Shown piece after piece: positions 18,090-27,586 of a stretch of DNA of 64,000 nucleotides (position 1 is its first letter; each line of letters opens with the position of its first letter). Below the pieces are notes generated by a model. It did no database searches, was not told the origin of the DNA, and was given only the letters and a program-made list of their open reading frames with translations. Origin of the DNA: Oxalicibacterium faecigallinarum (GTDB lineage: Bacteria; Pseudomonadota; Gammaproteobacteria; Burkholderiales; Burkholderiaceae_D); assembly GCF_014635705.1 (NCBI RefSeq), contig NZ_BMDI01000002.1, positions 124,001 to 188,000 on the forward strand, in the 5' to 3' direction. The position numbers were made by a program, and so were the translations under genes.

Positions 18090-18802
18090 AAATTCTGTTC
18101 GGGCTCTTGTTGGTGATCAATGGCGGCTTGCTGGCGTATCAGCAGGGCTGGTTTGAAGGCGTGAAGAAAAATCACGAGCCGACACGCCTGTCCCAGCAAT
18201 TGCATCCGGAGCGACTGACTATCATTGCACCGACGCCGCCGGTGCAAAAAACGGAGGTGCCGGCGACGGATGCGCCCGCCGAGCCGGGACCCGAAGCAGT
18301 GACTGCAGCACCAACTGCAGCCAATGCCGCGACGCCGTCGGCAGTCGTGGCCTGTACTGAAATCGGCACTTTCGATACGGCAGAAGCACAACGGTTTGAG
18401 TCACGTCTTGCCTCGCTGGCACTGGGGGAGAGGTTGGTGCGGCGCGAGGTGCAAGACAACATGCGTCACATTGTGTATATCCCGCCGCTGGGCAACAAGG
18501 ATGCGGCCGACCGCAAAGGCAGCGAGCTGACCAAGCTGGGCGTGACGGATTATTTTGTGATTCAGGACAATTCTCCTTTGCAGTGGGGCATCTCCCTTGG
18601 CGTGTTCCGCACCGAAGAATCGGCGCGCAATCATCTTGCCGCATTAACGCAAAAGGGCGTACGTACGGCACGTGTCGGCATGCATGGCACCGGCGCTGTG
18701 CGCGTAGCGTTTCAGTTGCGCAGCATGGATGCGCCCCTCAAGCAGAATATCGATCGTATTAAAGAGGCGTTCCCGCGTCAGCAATGGCGCGAGTGTGCCT
18801 GA
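18083..18802 (+). CDS. SPOR-domain membrane protein
   Basis: A 239-residue protein with one N-terminal membrane helix (LKILFGLLLVINGGLLAYQQGWF), a Pro/Ala/Thr-rich periplasmic linker (about residues 45-85) and a C-terminal SPOR-like domain (VYIPPLGNKDAADRKGSELTKLGV to SLGVFRTEESARNHLAALTQKGV). SPOR domains bind glycan strands lacking stem peptides, mostly at the division septum. It overlaps coaX by seven bases and the order birA-coaX-SPOR is usual in Burkholderiales. Its stop is four bases from that of the convergent CWC gene. Confidence 0.9.
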   Translation: MLKILFGLLLVINGGLLAYQQGWFEGVKKNHEPTRLSQQLHPERLTIIAPTPPVQKTEVPATDAPAEPGPEAVTAAPTAANAATPSAVVACTEIGTFDTAEAQRFESRLASLALGERLVRREVQDNMRHIVYIPPLGNKDAADRKGSELTKLGVTDYFVIQDNSPLQWGISLGVFRTEESARNHLAALTQKGVRTARVGMHGTGAVRVAFQLRSMDAPLKQNIDRIKEAFPRQQWRECA

Positions 18803-18805
18803 GTC

Positions 18806-19021
18806 TTACTTGCTCTCTGTCGGTACGGTAGCAGGACGGGTGGCGCGCAAGGCGCCAAGACATGCCTGACAAAGGCAGCTTTTTCCGGCCAGATTTTCAC
18901 TGACGATTGTTGTATCCGCAGGCGGCTGGCGTGGCGAGTCCATGCACCAGCAGGCCGCCGGCTTGTCGGTATCGACCACACCGCAAAGAAAGGCGGTATG
19001 GCATTGCGGGCAAATACTCAT
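18806..19021 (-). CDS. Cysteine-rich CWC-family small protein
   Basis: A 71-residue cytoplasmic protein of the cysteine-rich CWC family. It carries CPQCHTAFLCGV, then AACWCMD and a C-terminal SCLCQACLG, seven or more cysteines that could bind zinc or another metal. The name comes from the CWC tripeptide, which is visible. Function unknown. It is monocistronic, convergent with the SPOR gene and divergent from argB. Confidence 0.85.
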   Translation of the reverse strand: MSICPQCHTAFLCGVVDTDKPAACWCMDSPRQPPADTTIVSENLAGKSCLCQACLGALRATRPATVPTESK

Positions 19022-19167
19022 GAGACAGGTGAATGGGTTGGGGGTGATGAGCGCGGCTTATGACTTTTGTGCAACATCGTCGCGCAATAATCGGTAATTT
19101 ACCGCAGCGTACAGAAAACAATCGGCATTCCCTGTAAAATCGCGGGCATTGTTTTTCAGGACCTGAC

Positions 19168-20070
19168 ATGACCGATTCTACCGTTGATCTCACTGGCGTT
19201 TCACCGCAAAGCAAGGCGGAAATTCTGGCCGAAGCGCTGCCGTATATCCGCAAGTTTCACGGCAAAACGATTGTCGTCAAGTACGGCGGCAATGCGATGA
19301 CCGAGGAGCACCTCAAACATGGTTTCGCACGCGACGTGATTCTGCTCAAGCTGGTTGGCATGAATCCGGTGGTCGTCCATGGTGGCGGTCCGCAGATCGA
19401 TAACGCACTCAAGAAAATCGGCAAGCAAGGTACGTTCGTGCAGGGCATGCGTATCACCGATGAAGAAACGATGGAAGTGGTCGAGTGGGTTCTGGGGGGC
19501 GAGGTGCAGCAGGACATCGTCATGCTGATCAATCACTACGGCGGCCAGGCCGTTGGTCTGACTGGTAAGGACGGTGGTCTGATCCGTGCACGCAAGATGC
19601 AGATGCCGGACAAGGAAAAGCCAGGTCAATTTCTCGATATCGGTTTTGTCGGCGAGATCGAGGCGATCAATCCGGCGGTTGTCAAAGCCTTGCAGGACGA
19701 TGCGTTCATTCCGATCATTTCGCCGATCGGCTTTGGCGATGATGGTCAGGCATACAACATCAATGCCGATCTGGTCGCAGGCAAGATTGCAGAAATCCTG
19801 AAAGCCGAAAAGCTGATCATGATGACCAATATTGCCGGCGTGCAGAACAAGGCGGGCGAATTGCTGACCGATCTGTCGGCGCGTGAAATTGACGAGATGT
19901 TTGCCGACGGCACGATTTCCGGTGGCATGTTGCCAAAGATTTCTTCGGCACTGGATGCGGCAAAATCCGGCGTCAATACCGTCCACATCATCGATGGCCG
20001 TATCGAACATTCGCTGCTGCTGGAAGTGCTGACCGAACAGGCTTTTGGCACGATGATCCGTTCGCACTAA
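19168..20070 (+). CDS. argB: Acetylglutamate kinase
   Basis: Second enzyme of arginine synthesis (300 residues); it phosphorylates N-acetyl-L-glutamate. The amino-acid kinase fold is clear: [10 protein letters not shown] at the ATP site, [13 protein letters not shown] at the substrate site, [11 protein letters not shown] and [18 protein letters not shown] near the C-terminus. The N-terminal helix ([19 protein letters not shown]) is of the kind that mediates hexamer formation in arginine-feedback-inhibited enzymes. A strong terminator follows 22 bases after the stop, so it is probably a single gene. Confidence 0.98.
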   Translation: MTDSTVDLTGVSPQSKAEILAEALPYIRKFHGKTIVVKYGGNAMTEEHLKHGFARDVILLKLVGMNPVVVHGGGPQIDNALKKIGKQGTFVQGMRITDEETMEVVEWVLGGEVQQDIVMLINHYGGQAVGLTGKDGGLIRARKMQMPDKEKPGQFLDIGFVGEIEAINPAVVKALQDDAFIPIISPIGFGDDGQAYNINADLVAGKIAEILKAEKLIMMTNIAGVQNKAGELLTDLSAREIDEMFADGTISGGMLPKISSALDAAKSGVNTVHIIDGRIEHSLLLEVLTEQAFGTMIRSH

Positions 20071-20091
20071 TTCAGCAAAGACTAGTTAAAG

Positions 20092-20124
20092 GCGCATCGG
20101 CCGCAAGGCGATGCGCTTTTTTAT
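20092..20124 (+). terminator. Rho-independent terminator after argB
   Basis: GCGCATCG (20092-20099) pairs perfectly with CGATGCGC (20109-20116) and is followed by six T. It ends the argB transcript before the convergent gene. Confidence 0.9.
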
Positions 20125-20154
20125 TTGATGTCGCGATGCCAGTATCAGCCGATG

Positions 20155-21258
20155 TCAGGGCGCATGCAAATCGATGGGCAGCAGGTCGTGTTGCTGCCAT
20201 GTTCCACGCAGGCGATTGCCGTCCATGTGCAGTTGCATGCGGGCGATGATCTTGCCTTCGGGATCACGCTCATCCAGTTCAATCCGTTTGCCGTTGACGC
20301 GCCCATACAGATCAATGGCTTTGCGGTATTTGCTATAGAAGTAAGTGCCGGAAATCGAACTATCTTCGTGTCTTTCCAGCAGCATCACAACCGGTTGTTT
20401 CCCCAGATTGCCACGCAAGACTTGTCCGTAGACGTTATGGATATCGACAGTGCCTTCGTCTAGCAAAATGCTTTTTCCATAGGCCGTCATATACGGCCGC
20501 AGCGTGGCGTAGTGTAAAGGCAATTCGATATCGCCGACATCATCCAGTGCACGGCTGGCGTGGTTGCTGCAACGTCCGGCGTGGAGACTGGCGTGTTGCG
20601 GCAAAAAGCTCCATCTATAGTGAAATGCAGCGCGATCATCGCTTTGTTCGTGGATGCGTTCTGCACATTCCCTGTTCAGTTCCAGTCGCTCCTGCAAATC
20701 GGCAAGTTCGTCAGGATTGGGCGTCGATTTCCTCTGTTCTGCTTTGAATGTTTTTTGCAGGGCGGCAATCTGATTCCTGTACAAGCGCTGTTTTTCCCTG
20801 CGCATTTTTTCGGCGACCATGTGCATGCCGGAGGGCGTGAATAAATCCGTGTGATTCAGTTTGCGTCCTGTTTTCAGATCGAAGCTGTAGGCGACGCTAT
20901 AGCTTTCGCAATACGCACCACAACCTTCTGCATCAAAACGCAAGGACAGGATGCGTCTGTCCAGTCGCACCAGTTCGAAATCCTGTTCGGCCAATCCATC
21001 CAGTCGCAGGTTGATGCTGTCGAGTGTGTCGGTTAGTTTTGCCGGTGCCAGGCCGTTGAGCTGCCCAATAAACAGTCTGTCATTGATGTCGGCAGCGACT
21101 GCCGCATCAGGCAGAGTGATGAATGGCATGCGCAATGAGCGTGGATAAAGCGGACCATCCTGCTGCTTATCAAGGATGGTGATGGGCACGACGCGTACGT
21201 CCGCGGCGTGGGCAATACCCCATGCAACGATCAAGATCAGCCAGAGCGAACGTATCAT
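20155..21258 (-). CDS. Secreted protein of unknown function (RsiV-like C-terminal pattern)
   Basis: A 367-residue exported protein: signal peptide MIRSLWLILIVAWGIAHAAD, then a region with LSLRFDAEGCGAYCESYSVAYSFDLKTGRKLNHTDLFT, which resembles the RsiV/DUF3298 pattern of periplasmic proteins. A charged helical stretch (residues about 150-195, KMRREKQRLYRNQIAALQKTF) follows. Two nearby cysteines (GCGAYC) could form a disulfide. I do not recognise a function. Its start overlaps the stop of the GNAT gene upstream (ATGA), so the two are co-translated. Confidence 0.7.
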   Translation of the reverse strand: MIRSLWLILIVAWGIAHAADVRVVPITILDKQQDGPLYPRSLRMPFITLPDAAVAADINDRLFIGQLNGLAPAKLTDTLDSINLRLDGLAEQDFELVRLDRRILSLRFDAEGCGAYCESYSVAYSFDLKTGRKLNHTDLFTPSGMHMVAEKMRREKQRLYRNQIAALQKTFKAEQRKSTPNPDELADLQERLELNRECAERIHEQSDDRAAFHYRWSFLPQHASLHAGRCSNHASRALDDVGDIELPLHYATLRPYMTAYGKSILLDEGTVDIHNVYGQVLRGNLGKQPVVMLLERHEDSSISGTYFYSKYRKAIDLYGRVNGKRIELDERDPEGKIIARMQLHMDGNRLRGTWQQHDLLPIDLHAP

Positions 21259-21797
21259 GCAAAGTCCCTATGCATCACAATGGCATCGGCATCGTGATGC
21301 GCAATACTGGAAAAGAAGTTGGGGAGTCGGATCGCTTCGGCATAACCTGCTTGCCGATAGATGCGATGTGCGCCGGTCCATTCGGCACTCAGCATCAGGG
21401 TCGAATGCCGTATTTGCGGCATGGCGCAGCGCACGTGTGCAAGACATTGCGTAAAGAATTGTCGTCCCATGCCATTGCCACGATGATGCGGATCGATGGT
21501 CATGGAGGATACATAGAGCCGGTTGCCGTCTGCGCGATGCACGTCACGAATATCGTGACCGACCGCAAAATTGTTTGCATCAATGCCAGCGTCGCGATCC
21601 CACAGCTCGGAACAGAAATAGCCGATCACCTCGCCGGCATCGCTTTCAAGCACCAGAAATCCTGCAGGAAAATGTTCTTGCCGGTGTTGCATGACGGCGC
21701 GACTTTCACGAATCGGCGCCGGAAAGCCATGCCTTTCCAGTTCCATGATGCGGTCGATATCCGTGCTGTGCGCCGGACGAATGGCGAGCGTTGTCAT
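21255..21797 (-). CDS. GNAT-family N-acetyltransferase
   Basis: A 180-residue acetyltransferase. IRPAHSTDIDRIMELERHGFP at the N-terminus, the central strand GEVIGYFCSELW and the acetyl-CoA loop region LYVSSMTIDPHHRGNGMGRQFFTQCL (motif A, Q/RxxGxG/A as RGNGMG) followed by LMLSAEWTGAHRIYRQAGY identify the GNAT fold. Rather close in style to spermidine/RimI-like acetyltransferases; the acceptor is unknown. It overlaps the downstream secreted-protein gene by four bases. Confidence 0.88.
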   Translation of the reverse strand: MTTLAIRPAHSTDIDRIMELERHGFPAPIRESRAVMQHRQEHFPAGFLVLESDAGEVIGYFCSELWDRDAGIDANNFAVGHDIRDVHRADGNRLYVSSMTIDPHHRGNGMGRQFFTQCLAHVRCAMPQIRHSTLMLSAEWTGAHRIYRQAGYAEAIRLPNFFSSIAHHDADAIVMHRDFA

Positions 21798-21826
21798 GTT
21801 GTTGATTCTGGGGTGTTGGTCGATTG

Positions 21827-22801
21827 TCAGTAGATTTTGGTGACACGATAGCCACGCTGTTTGAGCAGGGCGGGCACGCTGTTGTCACCGAGCAGGTGCA
21901 GGGTGCCAACCGCCATGAATATCTTTTGTTTGTTCCTGATTAATCTTTCGATGCCGTTTGCCATGTCGGGATTGCGTTCATTCAGCAAAACATTTTCCGT
22001 GAATCTGGCCGAGGCCGAATCTTCTTCCACCATCTGACGTTTCTGCAATTCCATCGCCGGGCCGTCGGCGCGAGACCATGCCTGAATCAGACTCACGCCT
22101 TTTTGTACGCCTGTACCGCTCTTCAAATCCTTGAGCGTGTCGAGCAGATACGCTTCCTGCTGCGCTGGCGTCATCCTGTCGAATAGCGCGAGCTGGTAAT
22201 CGGCGGTCTCCAGTTCTAGTACGCTTTTTTTCTCTTGGGTGGCAATCGAGAGGAAATACTGCTCGATTCCCTGCTCGGCTGGATAACCGCTTTGCGCCAT
22301 GGACTGGATGATCAGGACGTTGGCGATCATCCACGGTTTCATGGTCATGACCGCATCGAAGGGAACGCCTGCCTCGCGCAAACCATCCTTGAGCTTCTGC
22401 AGCGCATCATGCGAAAGTTGATTGCTCAGATTTTTGCCATCGCGATAGAAGGCGTACTCCTTCATGGCTTTCTGCAGTGCATCAACCTTGCGGATATCGA
22501 CTTCGATCACCAGCGTATCCGCTTCGTGCAATGCCCGCATGACCTGTGGTTCCAGCGGATAAAAGCCGGTATGGCCGACATGGATCGTGCCAAACAGCCA
22601 CGCGGAATGATTCTGATGGTCGATCCGGTACAACGTCCCGCGTAATGGGGCGACATTGCCGGTGACCTTGTTTTGACTGCTCGTGTTCTGAGTATGTGCA
22701 TTCGGTGCCTGCGCCCACATGAATAGCGCGACCAGCACAGTGACAATCAGTGCAAAAAATCGTGTCCGAAAGAAGGCAGCCGAGTTACGTGTGAACGTCA
22801 T
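21827..22801 (-). CDS. TraB/GumN-family protein
   Basis: An exported 324-residue protein of the TraB/GumN (Tiki-like) family, probable metal-dependent peptidases. An N-terminal hydrophobic segment (FALIVTVLVALFMWAQA) serves as signal or anchor. Two GX2H motifs characteristic of the family appear: GTIHVGHTGFYPL after the first strand and FMAVGTLHLLGDNSVPALL near the C-terminus, with a conserved EVDIRKVDALQ between. The ATG at 22801 has AGGA five bases upstream. Substrate unknown. The gene precedes the GNAT gene by 29 bases and may share its transcript. Confidence 0.87.
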   Translation of the reverse strand: MTFTRNSAAFFRTRFFALIVTVLVALFMWAQAPNAHTQNTSSQNKVTGNVAPLRGTLYRIDHQNHSAWLFGTIHVGHTGFYPLEPQVMRALHEADTLVIEVDIRKVDALQKAMKEYAFYRDGKNLSNQLSHDALQKLKDGLREAGVPFDAVMTMKPWMIANVLIIQSMAQSGYPAEQGIEQYFLSIATQEKKSVLELETADYQLALFDRMTPAQQEAYLLDTLKDLKSGTGVQKGVSLIQAWSRADGPAMELQKRQMVEEDSASARFTENVLLNERNPDMANGIERLIRNKQKIFMAVGTLHLLGDNSVPALLKQRGYRVTKIY

Positions 22802-22981
22802 GAAAGTCCTGATGAATGGGTTGGCGCAATCCGTTTTCTGTTCATTGAGCGTGGATGCGACGCCGGAATGCATGGATGCAAACAGTTATCTTACCTGTCC
22901 CGATTCGCCAGATGAAGTCGGATGAATCAATGGAGTAGGTAGAATGGTCGCCAAGTGGTGATTTTCCAGATTGATAGACGA

Positions 22982-23725
22982 ATGACGATGCGACAAAAGG
23001 CAAAGCGGCTGACCTGGCTGTTCGATCTCGATAATACCTTGCACGATGCATCGCATGCGATTTTTCCCGCGATTCATCAAAACATGAATGTCTATATCGC
23101 CAAGGTGCTGCAGTCCTGCGGGTTGCCTTGCGATACCGCAGCGGTGGACGAGGCGCGGATCGGTTATTGGCAGCGCTATGGCGCGACCCTGCTTGGCATG
23201 GTGCATCACCATCAGGTCAAGGCGGATGATTTTTTGCGCGAAGCGCATCGTTTCGACAATCTGCACGACATGATCCGTGCCGAGCGTAATCTGGCGCGCA
23301 TTCTGCATAAGCTGCCGGGCCGCAAGATTTTGTTGACGAATGCACCACGCATTTATTCGCATGATGTGATGCGTCATCTGGGCTTGCATCGACATTTTGC
23401 GCGGCATGTGCCGATTGAGGCGATGCGCGTACATGGTCGTTTGCGTCCCAAGCCATCGAAGTTGATGCTGAAAAAACTCATGGCGGCCGAGGGATTGAGG
23501 CCACGGGATTGCATCCTGATTGAAGATACGGTTGAAAATCTGAAGGGCGCGAAAACGCTGGGTTTGCGGACGGCCTGGATCACGCAGTATCTGAGCATGG
23601 ATTCCAGCCGACAGGCGATTGCGGGCGTGCGCGCAACAACCAAAAGCACAAAACGCCCAATTTACGTCGATGTCAAAGTAAAATCCGTTGGGCAACTATT
23701 CAGACAGTTGCACCGATTGCGTTAG
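22982..23725 (+). CDS. Pyrimidine 5'-nucleotidase (HAD family)
   Basis: HAD-superfamily phosphatase of 247 residues, of the type that dephosphorylates pyrimidine nucleotides (Sdt1/Pyn-like). Motif I FDLDNTLHDA bears the nucleophile Asp, motif II is LLTNAPRIY, motif III KPSKLMLKKL, and motif IV IEDTVENLKGAK. The cap inserted after motif I (IHQNMNVYIA through WQRYGATLLGM) fits this subfamily. Start ATG at 22982 gives a short lead before motif I; a second ATG six bases later is also possible. slmA follows after 29 bases, the usual Burkholderiales order. Confidence 0.9.
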   Translation: MTMRQKAKRLTWLFDLDNTLHDASHAIFPAIHQNMNVYIAKVLQSCGLPCDTAAVDEARIGYWQRYGATLLGMVHHHQVKADDFLREAHRFDNLHDMIRAERNLARILHKLPGRKILLTNAPRIYSHDVMRHLGLHRHFARHVPIEAMRVHGRLRPKPSKLMLKKLMAAEGLRPRDCILIEDTVENLKGAKTLGLRTAWITQYLSMDSSRQAIAGVRATTKSTKRPIYVDVKVKSVGQLFRQLHRLR

Positions 23726-23754
23726 TTCGATTGCTTATCTTTCTATAAAAATTC

Positions 23755-24336
23755 ATGGCAACCACAAAAACTGGCGAACGCAAGCTCCAGATCCTGCAGA
23801 TGTTGGCAACGATGCTGGAACAGCCTAAGGGGGAGAAGATCACGACCGCGGCACTGGCGGCACGTCTGGACGTGTCGGAGGCCGCCTTGTATCGGCATTT
23901 CGCCAGCAAGGCGCAGATGTTCGAGGGACTGATCGAGTTCATCGAATCCACGGTATTTGGTCTGATCAACAAAATCACCGAGCAGGAAGACAATGGTCTG
24001 GCGCAGGTACAGGCCACGGTCGTCATGCTGCTCAACTTTGCCGAACGTAATCCGGGCATGACGCGTGTAATGATCGGTGATGCGCTCGTCAACGAGGATG
24101 ACCGCTTGCAGGCACGCATGAACCAGTTTGTGGAACGGGTTGAGCTGGCTGTGAAGCAATCGCTGCGTATCGCCGCCAGCCAGCAACAAACCGCGCCAGG
24201 CGATGTGGAGATTGCCTTGCGTGCCAATCTGATCGTCAGTGCAGTTGTCGGGCATTGGCAGCGCTACGCCAAGACCGGCTTTGCACACAACCCTTCCGTC
24301 AATGTGCAGGGGCAGATCGCCATCTTGCTGAGCTGA
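23755..24336 (+). CDS. slmA: Nucleoid occlusion factor SlmA (TetR family)
   Basis: DNA-binding TetR-family protein of 193 residues. ITTAALAARLDVSEAALYRHFASKAQMFEGLIEFIE is the helix-turn-helix region of SlmA, which binds chromosome sites and blocks FtsZ assembly over the nucleoid. The C-terminal dimer domain (NPGMTRVMIGDALVNEDDRLQARMNQ) matches the SlmA group more closely than metabolite-sensing TetR regulators. It follows the pyrimidine nucleotidase gene by 29 bases. Assignment rests on family resemblance; FtsZ inhibition in betaproteobacteria is less tested. Confidence 0.9.
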   Translation: MATTKTGERKLQILQMLATMLEQPKGEKITTAALAARLDVSEAALYRHFASKAQMFEGLIEFIESTVFGLINKITEQEDNGLAQVQATVVMLLNFAERNPGMTRVMIGDALVNEDDRLQARMNQFVERVELAVKQSLRIAASQQQTAPGDVEIALRANLIVSAVVGHWQRYAKTGFAHNPSVNVQGQIAILLS

Positions 24337-24419
24337 TCGGTTGGCACGGCGATGCTGCCCGCTGTGCGTGCGGGCGACGTACAATAGCGTCTGATCAGCC
24401 TGCTGGCGTCTTTTTTCTC

Positions 24420-26258
24420 ATGTTTTTTCCTGCCGATTCTGCCGACGCCTGTTTCGCATTGCTGGATGATTGCAATGCGGATGCGGACACGCCACGTTCC
24501 CGCCTGTACTCCCGCTATGTCGGCAAACTGACCTGCACGGGTGTGGCGCAGTTTGCGGATTTCCTTGATGCCTTGCAGCAGGCCTTGTCGCATGGCCGAT
24601 TTGCCGTCGCCGTTTTCAATTACGAGCTGGGCGCGGTCATGCATGGCATCGCACCACAGGCGACGGGTTCTGCACTTGCCAGTGTTCTTCTGTTTGAACG
24701 GTGTGAGCGACTGGATTCACAGGCTGTCACAAAATGGCTGGTCGAGGCGACTGCTGGAGAATCACAAGCCGCCGGCATCGCCAATCTGCATGCCGATATC
24801 GATCAGGCGGCTTTTGATGAGGCAATGCAGCGGATTCATGCCTATATCGAGGCGGGCGACACCTACCAGGTCAACTACACCTATCGTTTGCGCTTCGATG
24901 CATTTGGTTCGCTCGCAGCATTGTATGCACGTTTGCGCGCACGTCAGCCGGTGCCGTATGGCGCGCTGATCGGCATGCCGGATGGTGCCGGCATTTTGTC
25001 CTTGTCGCCCGAATTGTTCGTGCGCCATGATGCGGGACGACTGACGGTGCAGCCGATGAAGGGCACAGCTGCCGCAACGGGTGATGTCGTACAGGATGGG
25101 GCGACCGCGCAGACGCTTGCACAGGATGTGAAGAATCGGGCTGAGAACCTGATGATCGTGGATCTGCTGCGTAATGATCTCGGTCGTGTTGCGGAGGTCG
25201 GTTCCGTACAGGTCGAGCGACTTTTCGAAGTGCAGCGTTATCAAAGCGTGTTGCAGATGACATCCACCGTGCATGCCGCTTTACGCGGCGATGCGACTTT
25301 GGCGAATCTGTTTGCCGCACTTTATCCTTGCGGATCGATTACAGGCGCGCCCAAGCGTCGCACCATGCAGATCATTCGGGAGCTGGAAGCCAGTCCCCGT
25401 GGTGTTTACACCGGCGCGATTGGCTGGTTCGATCCCGTGACATCTTCGGCAATGGCCAGTTTCTGTCTGTCAGTGCCGATTCGAACTTTGGAACTGCAAG
25501 CGCCGGTTCATGGTGTCAGGCACGGAGAAATGGGTGTCGGTGCGGGTATCGTGCATGATAGTGTGGCGGCTGATGAATACGCGGAATGTCTGCTCAAGGC
25601 TCGCTTTCTGACAGGGCTGCCGACAGACTTTCAGCTGTTTGAAACCATGCGAAGTGTCGGTACCAACGTGCCGCATCTGACGCGACATCTGCAGCGGTTG
25701 CAAGCGTCGGCAAACTACTTCGGTTTCGTCTTTGATGAAACGCGTATTCGTGCAGAAGTGATGCAGCAGTGTGCCGATTTTGCCGAGGGGGCCTTGCATC
25801 GTGTACGTCTGGCATTGTCGCAAGATGGCAGGCTGGAGATCGGCTGGGCGCCGTTGGCACCTCTGTCTTATCCCGTCAAATTGATGTTGTCGGCGGAGGT
25901 AACCGATGCGGATGACCTGTTCTCGCGACACAAGACCACGGTCAGAGCGCACTACGACAAGGCATGGCGCGAGGCGGAAGCGTATGGTGCGTTCGATCAG
26001 TTGTTCTTCAATACAGAAGGCGCATTGACTGAGGGCGGGCGCAGCAGCGTGTTCCTGCGCTTGCGCGGCAAATGGGTGACACCGCCTTTGCGTGATGGCT
26101 TGCTGCCCGGTGTCATGCGTGCCATCGTCTTGGAGGATCCCGCATGGCAGGCTACCGAACAAACCTTGACGCGAGAAGACCTCCTGCAGGCGGAAGAAAT
26201 CATGGTGTGCAATGCCTTGCGCGGCGTGATGCCTGCCATCTTGCAGAAAGACGGCTGA
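24420..26258 (+). CDS. pabB: Aminodeoxychorismate synthase component I fused to aminodeoxychorismate lyase
   Basis: Bifunctional para-aminobenzoate synthesis protein for folate, 612 residues. Residues about 1-400 form the chorismate-binding PabB domain with AGDTYQVNYTYRLRF, the PMKGTAAATGD segment whose lysine marks aminodeoxychorismate rather than anthranilate synthase, LMIVDLLRNDLGRVA and ALYPCGSITGAPKRR. From about residue 400, FQLFETMRSVGTNVPHLTRHLQRL begins a class IV aminotransferase (PabC) domain that would release pyruvate to give pABA; its active lysine should lie in the VKLMLSAEVTD region or nearby. The glutaminase PabA is not in the window. Confidence 0.93.
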   Translation: MFFPADSADACFALLDDCNADADTPRSRLYSRYVGKLTCTGVAQFADFLDALQQALSHGRFAVAVFNYELGAVMHGIAPQATGSALASVLLFERCERLDSQAVTKWLVEATAGESQAAGIANLHADIDQAAFDEAMQRIHAYIEAGDTYQVNYTYRLRFDAFGSLAALYARLRARQPVPYGALIGMPDGAGILSLSPELFVRHDAGRLTVQPMKGTAAATGDVVQDGATAQTLAQDVKNRAENLMIVDLLRNDLGRVAEVGSVQVERLFEVQRYQSVLQMTSTVHAALRGDATLANLFAALYPCGSITGAPKRRTMQIIRELEASPRGVYTGAIGWFDPVTSSAMASFCLSVPIRTLELQAPVHGVRHGEMGVGAGIVHDSVAADEYAECLLKARFLTGLPTDFQLFETMRSVGTNVPHLTRHLQRLQASANYFGFVFDETRIRAEVMQQCADFAEGALHRVRLALSQDGRLEIGWAPLAPLSYPVKLMLSAEVTDADDLFSRHKTTVRAHYDKAWREAEAYGAFDQLFFNTEGALTEGGRSSVFLRLRGKWVTPPLRDGLLPGVMRAIVLEDPAWQATEQTLTREDLLQAEEIMVCNALRGVMPAILQKDG

Positions 26259-26275
26259 GTACAGTCTTTCTGCGC

Positions 26276-27586
26276 CTAGGCTGGCAAGGTCACTTCAAAG
26301 CAACTGCCCGGCTCATCCCGACCGACGCAGATCACTTCGCCACCATGGCGACGCGCAATCTGACGAACCAGACTCAGGCCCAGGCCAACGCCCCCTTCGC
26401 GCTCGCTGGCACCTGACAGGCGATAGAAAGGTTCGAAGATGTTTTCGCGTTCGCCTGCCGGCACGCCGGGACCGCCATCACACACCTGCAATACGATCTT
26501 GTTGCCGGCAGCGCGGGTAAGACGCACGTTGATCGGCGTGCCATTGCCATAACGCCGTGCATTCTCCAGCAGGTTGCGCACCATGCGTCGCAACAGACGT
26601 GCATCGCCTGGCAATTCCAGTGTGTCGCTATCCAGTTCTGCATCGAATTCGGCTGAAATACGCGCGCATTCCTCGGCAACCAGTGCGGTCAGATCCACTG
26701 GCGTAAAGGCTTGTGCGGTATCGGCTGTGGCGTCGAGGCGGCTGGCTAGCAGAATTTCATCGATCAACTGATCCAGTTCGGCAATGTTGCGTTTGAGTTC
26801 ATCACGGATTTCCGGCTGAGCATCGGAAGCCGTCAGTTCGACCGCCATGCGAATGCGTGCCAGCGGCGAGCGTAGTTCATGCGAAGCGTTGGCCAGCAGA
26901 GTCTTTTGCGCATTGACCAAGGCTTCAATGCGCGTCGCAGAGCGATTGAAGCTGGCGGCCAGGCTGGCAACTTCATCGCGTCCTTCAACAGCGATACGTG
27001 TGGAAAGCTGACCGGCGCCGAGCGCTTCGACACTGGTTTGCAGGCGCTCAAGCCGGCGTGTCAGGCGACGAACGATCGGGTAACAGCCAATGCCGATCAC
27101 CAGACCGATCAGTGCCAGCGTCGTGACAAAGCCGAAAGGTGGTGGGCGACGACGACCTTCGCCGCGTTCCGAGCGTTCACCGACCAGCCAGCGACCGTCA
27201 GGCAGTTTCACAGCATAAAAAGGTGGTGTGCCGCCTAGCCAGCCACTCGTTGTCTGTTCATCGTCGAGCGGCGGCAATGGTTTGCCGATGGAGGCAATTA
27301 CTTCGCGTTCGGCAGAATACAGCGTGAGGTCGGCACGCATGCGCGATTGCCACCGACGCAATGCACGATACTGTTCTTCGTTGGTGGCGTAAGCGGGCGG
27401 CAGCACATCGGCAGCAATGGCCGCAAAGGATTCGAGGCTTGGGCCGATCTGACGATACTCGGCGTTCCAGCGCCATGCAGTCACAACCAGCAGGCCGCCA
27501 ATGACCAGACTGATGATGACCGCCAGATAGATGCGGACATACAAGCGGTTCGGCCATGCAAACCAGCTTTTCTTTGCGTCAGACAT
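26276..27586 (-). CDS. Sensor histidine kinase (CpxA/RstB-like)
   Basis: Inner-membrane sensor kinase of 436 residues: TM1 (LYVRIYLAVIISLVIGGLLVV), a periplasmic region of about 110 residues, TM2 (FGFVTTLALIGLVIGIGCYPIV), HAMP, then HisKA with phospho-acceptor NASHELRSPLARI and HATPase_c with N box NLLENARRYG, DGGPGVP and GLGLSLVRQIA. It is translated from an ATG at 27586 that overlaps the regulator gene stop by eight bases. Together with the regulator and a CpxP-like protein upstream it resembles the Cpx envelope-stress system; the signal is inferred. Confidence 0.93.
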   Translation of the reverse strand: MSDAKKSWFAWPNRLYVRIYLAVIISLVIGGLLVVTAWRWNAEYRQIGPSLESFAAIAADVLPPAYATNEEQYRALRRWQSRMRADLTLYSAEREVIASIGKPLPPLDDEQTTSGWLGGTPPFYAVKLPDGRWLVGERSERGEGRRRPPPFGFVTTLALIGLVIGIGCYPIVRRLTRRLERLQTSVEALGAGQLSTRIAVEGRDEVASLAASFNRSATRIEALVNAQKTLLANASHELRSPLARIRMAVELTASDAQPEIRDELKRNIAELDQLIDEILLASRLDATADTAQAFTPVDLTALVAEECARISAEFDAELDSDTLELPGDARLLRRMVRNLLENARRYGNGTPINVRLTRAAGNKIVLQVCDGGPGVPAGERENIFEPFYRLSGASEREGGVGLGLSLVRQIARRHGGEVICVGRDEPGSCFEVTLPA

